Of a stretch of DNA of 64,000 bases, positions 57,549 through 64,000 are shown piece by piece; position 1 is the first letter of the stretch; every line of letters starts with the position of its first letter. Source of the DNA: Cyanobium sp. Morenito 9A2 (GTDB lineage: Bacteria; Cyanobacteriota; Cyanobacteriia; PCC-6307; Cyanobiaceae). The notes beneath the pieces are model-generated. The model was not told the DNA's origin. It did no database searches and saw nothing but the letters and a program-made list of their open reading frames with translations. The translations under genes and the position numbers were made by a program. The stretch lies in assembly GCF_024345575.1 (NCBI RefSeq), contig NZ_JAGQBJ010000003.1, forward strand, positions 124,001-188,000, written 5' to 3'.

Positions 57549-57890
57549 TCAGGCCCAGCCTTTGCCGGCCTGGGCTTCGACATAGGCGGCGACGTCGGCG
57601 ATGTCACCGGCGCTCAGCTTCCCTCCGAAGGCGGGCATGGCGTTTTTGCCGTTGGTGATCTGGGATTGGATGGCCTCTTCATGGCCGCTGGAGTAGTTGG
57701 CCAGGTACGACTCCAAAGCCGCTTGCTTGAGGGTGCGTTCGGCGTTCACCACGTTGCCGCCACCGATGTGGCAGGCCGCGCAGTTGGCGGAGAAAATTTG
57801 GGCGCCATGGGCGGCGTCAGCGGCGAAACTCGGAGCGGCACCGAGAACCAGCGCGAGACAGAGGGCGAAAAGGGAGAGAAGACGGCGCAT
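57549..57890 (-). CDS. petJ: Cytochrome c6
   Basis: 113 residues. Soluble lumenal electron carrier from cytochrome b6f to photosystem I and to oxidase. Signal peptide [20 protein letters not shown] ends at FA before [10 protein letters not shown]. The haem motif is CAACH (residues 38-42) and the axial methionine is in NAMPAFGG. The C-terminus [11 protein letters not shown] matches the family. A TATTTT-like -10 (57918-57913) is possible upstream. Terminator at 57475-57503. Confidence 0.95.
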   Translation of the reverse strand: MRRLLSLFALCLALVLGAAPSFAADAAHGAQIFSANCAACHIGGGNVVNAERTLKQAALESYLANYSSGHEEAIQSQITNGKNAMPAFGGKLSAGDIADVAAYVEAQAGKGWA

Positions 57891-58006
57891 CGATGCTCGT
57901 TCAACCCGCCAAAAATAGGACTTCTGCCGCCCCGAGCGTTGGCAGGCGGTGAGGGATCGAAACAGTTGTTGGGATTCGCGTTCGAGGGGCCTGGGCCCTG
58001 GGAGAC

Positions 58007-59032
58007 TTAGCGACCCCGCTGGGGCAACCCCGCGGTTTCGAAGAGCGCTTCAAGGCTCGGAGCGTGGCTCACCAGGCCGAAGCGTTCCGGCGGGCTGATC
58101 GTGTCGTGCACGAAATGGCGGTAGCGGATCGAGAAGCGGTCCCAGGGGGTCATCTCGATGCGCAGAAGCCGAATCAGGGCATCCATGAGCCAGGGGCTCA
58201 GGTCGATGCCGAAGCCTGCTTGCCAGCTCCGGCGCCAGCGGCAGAGGCTGGAAACGGTCTGGTTCACTGTGACGGCGTTCTGGGCCAGCACCAGGCGGCG
58301 CACGGACCCCTGGCCAGGCTCCGGGTTGATCCCGTGGGGGGTGGTGGCCAGGTGCACGCAGACCCGGGCAATGTCCTCGGCGTGGATGAAGTGGTAACTG
58401 GCTTCGGTGCGCAGCCACTTGGCCAGCCACAGCCAGCGCAGCGCTTCCTTGAATCCGGCGGTGGCATAGCTGGTTGGGTGGGGATCGCCCGCTTGGATCG
58501 AGCCGCCGAACACCACCGTGGGGAACACGGCCACGATCCGGTCCGCCAGCCCATGGCGCTCCAGTTGCTGCAGGCACTGGGCCTTGGTCTGGATGTACTC
58601 GGTGCCGTGCACCAAGGCCTCCGGCAGCAGCTTCAGTTGGCGATCGAGCAGGCTGGCGGTGGAGAAATAAATCAGCTGCTGCAGCCGCTGGGGGTCCACC
58701 CGCCCCAGCAGTTCCTTGACGGCCACCACGTTCACCGCATGGGCGCGCTGGGGGTCGCCCCAGGCGGTGGCGGTGTGGATGATCCGGTCGGCTGAAGCGA
58801 TGGCAGAGGCGTGGGGCTCCTGATCGCGCAGATCACCCACGAGCAGGGTGATGCGGGGGTCGTTGGCGGGCACGGTGGCCAGCTTGGCGGGGTTCCTCAG
58901 CCACAGCAGAAGCTCGGCGTCGCTGTGGCGGTAGAGCTGCTCGGCAATCGTCTGGCCGACACAGCCTGCGGCCCCCGTGATCAGGATCCGTTGCGGCCCC
59001 TGCGAGGCCCCCATCGGAGCCGCGGCGCTCAA
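58007..59032 (-). CDS. NAD-dependent epimerase/dehydratase
   Basis: 341 residues from a TTG at 59032 that overlaps the hemE stop (TTGA). Rossmann start [20 protein letters not shown], then [20 protein letters not shown] and [20 protein letters not shown]. The usual catalytic Tyr-x-x-x-Lys is YIQTK near residue 146, preceded by the TS pair in FSTAS. An extended SDR of unknown substrate; relatives act on nucleotide sugars, steroid-like molecules or carotenoid precursors. Co-transcription with hemE is probable. Confidence 0.88.
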   Translation of the reverse strand: MSAAAPMGASQGPQRILITGAAGCVGQTIAEQLYRHSDAELLLWLRNPAKLATVPANDPRITLLVGDLRDQEPHASAIASADRIIHTATAWGDPQRAHAVNVVAVKELLGRVDPQRLQQLIYFSTASLLDRQLKLLPEALVHGTEYIQTKAQCLQQLERHGLADRIVAVFPTVVFGGSIQAGDPHPTSYATAGFKEALRWLWLAKWLRTEASYHFIHAEDIARVCVHLATTPHGINPEPGQGSVRRLVLAQNAVTVNQTVSSLCRWRRSWQAGFGIDLSPWLMDALIRLLRIEMTPWDRFSIRYRHFVHDTISPPERFGLVSHAPSLEALFETAGLPQRGR

Positions 59033-60087
59033 ACAGCCGCTCCGATCAGTTCATTCACCGATTTGCCCGCCTCGAAGAACACCCGGGCGTTCTCCTCGGG
59101 CGTGCCGGGCAGGATGCCGTGGCCGAGGTTGAGGATGTGACGGCGCCCACGGGCCTTGACCACGGTGTCGATGATCCGGGCGCGGATCGCCTCAGGCGTG
59201 CCGAACAGCAGACCAGGATCCACATTTCCCTGCACCCCCAGGTGCTGGGGCAGGCGGGCACAGCCATCGGCCATGTCGACGGTCCAGTCGAGGGAGATGA
59301 AATCCACACCGGTGGTGGCCATGCGTTCGAGCACGCCTGCGCTGCCGGAGATGTACAGGATCAGAGGGGTGTCGGGGTTAACGGCTTTCACCTGGTCGAT
59401 CACCCGCTTTTGATAGGGAGCGGCAAAAATGTCGTAGTCGATCGGGCTCAGCTGGCCGGCCCAGGAATCGAAGAGCTGCACCACCTGGGCGCCGCTCTCA
59501 ATCTGGTAATTCATGTAGGTGGCGATGGAATCAGCCAGGTGGCCCAGCAACTGGTGGAGCAGCGCCGGCTGCTGGAACGCCATTGCCTTGATCACGGCGT
59601 AGTTCTTGCTGCTCTTGCCCTCCACCGCGTAGGCGGCCAGGGTCCAGGGGGCACCGACGAATCCGAGCACCGCCGCCTGAGGGCCGACGCTCTGGCGCAG
59701 CCGTCCCAGCACTTCGCCCACGAAAGGCACCGATTCCGCAGGGTTCAGGGGGCGAAGGGCCTCCACCTGGGCCTGGCTGCGGATCGCAGGCTCAATGATC
59801 GGGCCCTTGCTCTCGATGATGTCGAAATCAATTCCGATTCCTGGCAGCGGCGTGAGGATGTCGGAGAAGAGGATCACTCCATCGGGCTCGAAGGCCCGGA
59901 AGGGTTGCATCGAGATCTCGTAGGAGAGATCGGGGTTCTCCGAGCGCTCCCGGAAGCCGGGATGGCGGTCACGCAGGTCCCGGTAGACCTTCATGTAGCG
60001 GCCCGCCTGGCGCATCATCCACACCGGTGGACGCTCCACCTGCTCGCCTCGGGCGGCGCGCAGCAGCAGGGGGAGGGTGTCGGCCAT
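59029..60087 (-). CDS. hemE: Uroporphyrinogen decarboxylase
   Basis: 352 residues from ATG 60087. Decarboxylates uroporphyrinogen III to coproporphyrinogen [22 protein letters not shown] is the conserved N-terminal substrate loop. [58 protein letters not shown] and [14 protein letters not shown] complete the fold. The earlier GTG/ATG at 60099 would add four residues. Feeds the haem and chlorophyll branch; hemC at 42505 and hemH at 4982 are its pathway partners. Confidence 0.97.
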   Translation of the reverse strand: MADTLPLLLRAARGEQVERPPVWMMRQAGRYMKVYRDLRDRHPGFRERSENPDLSYEISMQPFRAFEPDGVILFSDILTPLPGIGIDFDIIESKGPIIEPAIRSQAQVEALRPLNPAESVPFVGEVLGRLRQSVGPQAAVLGFVGAPWTLAAYAVEGKSSKNYAVIKAMAFQQPALLHQLLGHLADSIATYMNYQIESGAQVVQLFDSWAGQLSPIDYDIFAAPYQKRVIDQVKAVNPDTPLILYISGSAGVLERMATTGVDFISLDWTVDMADGCARLPQHLGVQGNVDPGLLFGTPEAIRARIIDTVVKARGRRHILNLGHGILPGTPEENARVFFEAGKSVNELIGAAV

Positions 60088-60124
60088 GGGGGAGTGCAAT
60101 GCCAGCGGGCAACCTACCTGACGG

Positions 60125-62425
60125 CTAGGCCGGTTCGGCTCCGACTCCCGCGAGGCTCTGGCTGCGTCGTTCGTCGCGGCGTAACACCAGAACGCTCAGG
60201 GGTGGGAGGCACAGATCGAGGCTGTGGGGATAGCCGTGGAGCGCCCATTCCTGGCTGTATTTGCCCCCCAGGTTGCCCAGGTTGCTGCCGCCGTAGCGGC
60301 TGCTGTCGGTGTTGAAGGCTTCCTCATAGAAGCCTTCCAGAGGCACCCCCACACGGTAGTGGGAGTGGCTCTGGGGCGTGAAGTTACAGATCACGACCAC
60401 CCAATGGCCCGTGGTGCTCTCCCGCCGCATGAAACTGATGACCGAATGGCGGTTGTCATTGCAGTCGATCCATTGGAAGCCGTACTGATCGAAGTCGTCG
60501 CGCCAGAGGGCTGGCTCGGCGCGGTAAAAACGGTTGAGGTCGTCCACCAGCAACTGCAGACCCTTGTGCGGGGCATGCTGCAGGAGGTCCCATTCGAGGT
60601 CGCCCCAGACGTTCCATTCGGAGCGCTGCCCGAACTCCATGCCCATGAAGATCGTCTTTTTGCCCGGGTGGGTCCACATGTAAGCCAGCAGGGCGCGCAC
60701 GTTGGCGAACTTTTGCCAGTCGTCTCCCGGCATCTTGTGCAGGAGATGGCTCTTGCCATGCACCACTTCATCGTGGCTGAGGGCCAGCATGAAGTTCTCG
60801 GTGTAGGTGTACCAGATCGAAAAGGTAACGTTGTTTTGGTGGAACTGGCGGAACCAGGGATCGAGCTCGAAGTAATCGAGCATGTCGTGCATCCAGCCCA
60901 TGTTCCACTTGAGGTTGAACCCCAGGCCGCCGATGGAGGTGGGCTGGGTGACCATCGGCCAGGTGGTGGATTCCTCGGCGATTGAAAGGGCTCCTGGGAA
61001 GTGCTCGAACAGCACATGGTTCGCCTGCTGCAGGAAGCGCACCGCCTCGGTGTTCTCGCGGCCGCCATGGTCATTGGCGACCCATTCGCCATCGGGCCGC
61101 AGGTAGTCGCGGTAGAGCATCGAGGCCACCGCATCGACGCGGATGCCATCGATGTGGAACTGCTCAAACCAATAGACAAGATTGGCCACGAGGAAGTTGC
61201 GCACCTCGTTGCGGCTGTAATTGAAGATCAGCGTGCCCCATTCCTTGTGCTCGCCGATGCGCGGATCGGCGTGCTCGTAGAGGTGCACCCCATCGAAGAA
61301 GGCCAGGCCATGGCTGTCCTTGGGGAAGTGGCCCGGCACCCAGTCGAGGATCACACCGATGCCCTCGGCATGGGCGCGGTCGACGAAGGCGCGGAATTCG
61401 TCCGGGGTACCGAAGCGGCTGGTGGGGGCGTACCAGCCGGTCACCTGATAGCCCCAGGAGCCATCGAAAGGGTGCTCGCTGATCGGCATCAGCTCGATGT
61501 GGGTGAAGCCCCGGGCCTTCACATAGGAAATGAGTTTGTCGGCCAGCTCGGGATAGGTGAGCAGGCGGGCGCCGGGCTTGAGGTCGGCGGCGGGCACCAC
61601 CGGCCGGGCGCGACCATCGACCTCGATGAAGGGCGCATCGGCGGCGGCATGCATCCAGCTTCCCAGGTGCAGTTCGTAGACCGAAATCGGTTGATCGAGC
61701 GGATCGCGCTGGTCACGCTCCTCCATCCAGCCCAGGTCGTTCCAGTTGTATCCCTCCAGGGAGGCGACCACCGAACCTGTGCTGGGACGCACCTCGTGCT
61801 GGAAGCCGTAGGGATCGGCCTTCTGGTAACAGTGCCCCTCTGGGCTGCGGATTTCGTACTTGTAGACATCGCCAGGCTTGAGCCCCGGCACGAACAGTTC
61901 CCAGCAGCCCCCCAGTCGCTTCTGAAAGGGGTGATGGCGGCCGTCCCAGCCGTTGAGGTCACCGAGCAGCGCGACGCTGCGGGCATGGGGTGCCCAAAGG
62001 CAGAACTGCACCCCGCTGACGCCATCGCGCTCGAGCGTGTGGGCACCCATGCGCCGCCAGATGTGGTGATGGTTGCCCTCGCTGAACAGGTGGTGATCCA
62101 CCTCGCCCATCCATTCCTGCCTGAAGGCCCAGGGGTCGTGCTGCTCGTGCTCGATGCCACCACGCCGCACCCAGAGCCGGTAGGTGCTGCCGGGATCGGC
62201 CTCCAGAGCGGTTTCGAAGAGCCAGGGGTGGCTCGGATTGGCGAGGGGCAGCCGCTGGCCGGCCAGCAGGAGCTCCACCCGTTCGGCCTCGGGCATCCAG
62301 ACGCGCACCACCCAGGAACCATCCCCCAAGGGGTGGGGGCCCAGGAGGGCGAACGGGTCATCGTGGCGGCACTCCGCCAGCCGCTGTGCCTCCTCCGCGA
62401 TCGAATCGAGCCGGCTGAGGACCAT
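60125..62425 (-). CDS. glgB: 1,4-alpha-glucan branching enzyme
   Basis: 766 residues. Makes alpha-1,6 branches in glycogen. N-terminal CBM48 modules (residues 1-200: [20 protein letters not shown]) precede the GH13 barrel. The barrel shows [20 protein letters not shown], nucleophile D in [20 protein letters not shown], catalytic E in [11 protein letters not shown] and the [15 protein letters not shown] region. The C-terminal domain ends [12 protein letters not shown]. No other glycogen gene is in the window. It is transcribed in the direction of hemE with a 37-nt gap. Confidence 0.97.
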   Translation of the reverse strand: MVLSRLDSIAEEAQRLAECRHDDPFALLGPHPLGDGSWVVRVWMPEAERVELLLAGQRLPLANPSHPWLFETALEADPGSTYRLWVRRGGIEHEQHDPWAFRQEWMGEVDHHLFSEGNHHHIWRRMGAHTLERDGVSGVQFCLWAPHARSVALLGDLNGWDGRHHPFQKRLGGCWELFVPGLKPGDVYKYEIRSPEGHCYQKADPYGFQHEVRPSTGSVVASLEGYNWNDLGWMEERDQRDPLDQPISVYELHLGSWMHAAADAPFIEVDGRARPVVPAADLKPGARLLTYPELADKLISYVKARGFTHIELMPISEHPFDGSWGYQVTGWYAPTSRFGTPDEFRAFVDRAHAEGIGVILDWVPGHFPKDSHGLAFFDGVHLYEHADPRIGEHKEWGTLIFNYSRNEVRNFLVANLVYWFEQFHIDGIRVDAVASMLYRDYLRPDGEWVANDHGGRENTEAVRFLQQANHVLFEHFPGALSIAEESTTWPMVTQPTSIGGLGFNLKWNMGWMHDMLDYFELDPWFRQFHQNNVTFSIWYTYTENFMLALSHDEVVHGKSHLLHKMPGDDWQKFANVRALLAYMWTHPGKKTIFMGMEFGQRSEWNVWGDLEWDLLQHAPHKGLQLLVDDLNRFYRAEPALWRDDFDQYGFQWIDCNDNRHSVISFMRRESTTGHWVVVICNFTPQSHSHYRVGVPLEGFYEEAFNTDSSRYGGSNLGNLGGKYSQEWALHGYPHSLDLCLPPLSVLVLRRDERRSQSLAGVGAEPA

Positions 62426-62471
62426 GGAGGGGAGATTGTCGATGGTTGAGGTTAGGTGCAGGTGGTGGGCC

Positions 62472-63209
62472 TCACGGCGTGTCGATGGGGAAATCGATGC
62501 CCACGATTCGGTTTTGCCCGTCGAAGATCACGAACAGGTTGTCGGTGAGCTTGGCGAAGCGGGTGGTGACCAGCACCAGCTGCTGATCACCACCCGCATG
62601 GGCCACCACCGTTCCCTTGATCTGCTGGAACGGGCCCACCCGCCGCTCCAATCCCCGCCAGCGGGCCTGGATCACGGCCGGGGTCAGTTCCTCCTGCAGG
62701 CGGATCGAGAGGCGGCTGCGGGCGGTCACCACTTGTCCCTCGGCCAGTTCGGCGACAAAGCTTCGGGCCAGTTGTTCGATCGGCAACTGGGTGCTGTCGA
62801 AGCGCCAGGCCACCAGTTGGCCCTCAGCGTCGATCACCAGGGTGAGCGGCCGGCGTTGGTCACCGGCCAACAGTTCGGCCCTGATGGTGCTGTCATCGGC
62901 GCCGCTGAACACTTCAAGGATTCGAACGCTCCGAATGGGCGGCACCTGGTTCAGCCGCGCCTGGATCGCCGGCAGGGAGGTGAATCGGCGCACATCAGGC
63001 GCCAGACTGGCAAACACCGCCTCGCCGTTGCGCTGGCGCAGGGCCTCCAGCAAGATTTCAGCGCGCGTTCGCGAGGCCGCTTCTCCGAGGGCCGTTGGCC
63101 CGCCTTGGGCACCGGAAGGTGGCGCCATCGCGAGCAGCGCTCCACCGCCCAGGCTCAACCCCAGCGCCAGGGTCAGAACGGGACGAACCAGGGCAGCGGG
63201 GCGGATCAC
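62472..63209 (-). CDS. Exported DUF3887-like protein
   Basis: 245 residues from GTG 63209, overlapping the stop of the upstream hydrolase (GTGA). Signal-like segment ([20 protein letters not shown]) and two alpha+beta repeats: [20 protein letters not shown] to [17 protein letters not shown], and [20 protein letters not shown] to [20 protein letters not shown]. The second half matches the DUF3887 style. No catalytic residues recognised; maybe a periplasmic partner of the preceding hydrolase. Confidence 0.72.
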   Translation of the reverse strand: MIRPAALVRPVLTLALGLSLGGGALLAMAPPSGAQGGPTALGEAASRTRAEILLEALRQRNGEAVFASLAPDVRRFTSLPAIQARLNQVPPIRSVRILEVFSGADDSTIRAELLAGDQRRPLTLVIDAEGQLVAWRFDSTQLPIEQLARSFVAELAEGQVVTARSRLSIRLQEELTPAVIQARWRGLERRVGPFQQIKGTVVAHAGGDQQLVLVTTRFAKLTDNLFVIFDGQNRIVGIDFPIDTP

Positions 63210-64000
63210 AGCGGGGCGGCATTGCTTGGGGCCAGTGTGCCGGAACCCATGGCTTCGATCATCAGCTGCGCCGAATCCAGCCTCAGCACGAGGGTGATCA
63301 CACGGTGCGTCGGACCGCCCCACCCCCTGGGAAGCTCTGCTGTGCCGGGGTTGACAGCGATCTGGGGCCAGGCGGCGGCGGCCAGTGACAGCCGCAACCG
63401 ATCGCCGGCGGCCAGGGTGAGCAGCAGGGGCTGAAGCTCCAAGCGCCGCCGCTCGCGCCGTAGGCACGCGGGCCCCAGGAAGCGGCCCACTCCCGTGGAC
63501 AGTTGCTCCACCGCTGCACCGCCGCCGCGCAGCACCGAGAGGGCAGCGCAGAGATCGAAGCCGGGCTGATCGGCCTCCAGTTCCAGCTCCAGCACCGGTC
63601 GGCCCAGCAGCTCCAACGGCTCTTCAAGCGGTGCGCTCGTGAAGCAGGCCCCATCGCTGCGCTGGTCCAGTTCGCGGCGGTCCACGGCCCCGGCGTCCAG
63701 GCCGAGGTGGCCGCCCCGGCCGGGGCGCGGGCGCCAGGGGTCGTGGACAAAGCACACCTCCCCGCCACCGCTGGTCTGGCTGATCAAACAGCCCTCCTCT
63801 GGATCGATCGCCGCCCGACCGTTGGAGCTCAGGCCCCAGGGACCGCCACGGGCCTGGGCCGGTTCGCGCTCCCGCCAGAGCCCAACGCCCAGATCGAACA
63901 GGCGTTCGCGGGGTTCCTTCGGCGGCGGCCGATCGCGCAGGTGCCGATCGAAAAAGGCCAGCTGCAGGGCATCGATGCCGCCACCCCAGTCCAGGTGGGT
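63206..64000 (-). CDS. CocE/NonD-type (X-Pro dipeptidyl-peptidase S15) hydrolase, 5' end cut by window edge
   Basis: The open frame continues to base 64000 without a start, so the N-terminus with the nucleophile serine is outside. Visible are HLDWGGGIDALQLAFFDRHL, which matches the catalytic-histidine region and following helix of the S15/CocE fold, then LFDLGVGLWRER. The C-terminal jelly-roll domain follows: SDGACFTSAPLEEPLELLGR, RPVLELELEADQPGFDLCAA and RLRLSLAAAAWPQIAVNPGT. Known relatives hydrolyse acyl or peptide bonds. The GTGA overlap with the downstream gene indicates coupling. Confidence 0.85.
   Translation of the reverse strand, partial: THLDWGGGIDALQLAFFDRHLRDRPPPKEPRERLFDLGVGLWREREPAQARGGPWGLSSNGRAAIDPEEGCLISQTSGGGEVCFVHDPWRPRPGRGGHLGLDAGAVDRRELDQRSDGACFTSAPLEEPLELLGRPVLELELEADQPGFDLCAALSVLRGGGAAVEQLSTGVGRFLGPACLRRERRRLELQPLLLTLAAGDRLRLSLAAAAWPQIAVNPGTAELPRGWGGPTHRVITLVLRLDSAQLMIEAMGSGTLAPSNAAPL

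Noticed and set aside
61001-62449. 482-residue open frame on the + strand opposite glgB
   Set aside because: Antisense shadow of GlgB; His/Gly/Val-rich with no motif.

Overview
The window is a stretch of core chromosome from a unicellular picocyanobacterium of the Synechococcus/Cyanobium type. Evidence: a photosystem II assembly lipoprotein (Psb27), a cytochrome c6, a ferrochelatase carrying a chlorophyll-binding (CAB/Hlip) tail, a Tic22-like protein, a geranylgeranyl-reductase-type flavoprotein, a bacterial-type glycogen branching enzyme and many small proteins of cyanobacterial type. The DNA is very GC-rich by eye and densely packed, with many 4-nt stop/start overlaps, several tail-to-tail overlaps of 30-70 nt, and frequent TTG and GTG starts. 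This points to a freshwater or euryhaline high-GC lineage (Cyanobium-like) rather than Prochlorococcus; that is inference.

Layout. 1-6.2 kb: a truncated periplasmic binding protein, Tic22-like protein, then a leftward run hemH - M23 peptidase - ilvB - nuclease-like protein - small membrane protein. 6.2-10.7 kb: rightward tyrosine recombinase - cobO - pyrH - frr - geranylgeranyl-reductase-like flavoprotein. 10.7-16.3 kb: leftward solo cyclic-nucleotide-binding protein, transaldolase with EF-hands, ftsI with an FtsL-like gene just upstream, CPBP protease. 16.4-24.5 kb: double phosphoglycerate-mutase-like phosphatase, a dihydroorotase-like protein without its metal ligands, lepB, a large unknown membrane protein, an Spx/ArsC-type protein, a 2Fe-2S ferredoxin, a methyltransferase, a first inorganic pyrophosphatase and a helix-turn-helix-like protein. 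24.6-36.5 kb: proS, psb27, purA, PfkB kinase, cutA, cobK, ssb, DUF2854, argB, a DUF3153 fusion and priA. 36.5-38.3 kb: a 382-nt leader and a principal-type sigma factor with a lysine-every-fifth-residue repeat. 38.3-42.0 kb: a GT2-GtrA glycosyltransferase, a GT39 glycosyltransferase and a PAP2 phosphatase forming an apparent lipid-linked-sugar module. 42.0-56.2 kb: DUF1824, hemC, a ClC channel with CBS domains, L,D-transpeptidase, a second pyrophosphatase, M32 carboxypeptidase, OsmC, DUF2721, glutamine amidotransferase, small secreted proteins, pterin dehydratase, an APH/P-loop kinase fusion and clpB. 56.3-64 kb: small exported proteins, petJ, an epimerase, hemE, glgB, a secreted DUF3887-like protein and a truncated CocE-type hydrolase.

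Functional themes: tetrapyrrole metabolism is spread across the window (hemC, hemE, hemH, cobO, cobK, GGR-like), together with cell-envelope building (ftsI, FtsL-like, L,D-transpeptidase, M23 peptidase, GT2/GT39/PAP2, lepB), nucleotide and amino-acid synthesis (pyrH, purA, argB, ilvB), and protein quality control (clpB, M32, CPBP).

I found no tRNA, rRNA, CRISPR array, insertion sequence or prophage, and no obvious multi-gene defence system. The points most worth a second look are the rpoD leader and its lysine repeat, the degenerate dihydroorotase, the GT2-GtrA/GT39/PAP2 module, the FtsL candidate, the apparent frame switch near 51.45 kb, the overlapping divergent starts at 48.68 kb, and the two divergent pyrophosphatase paralogues.
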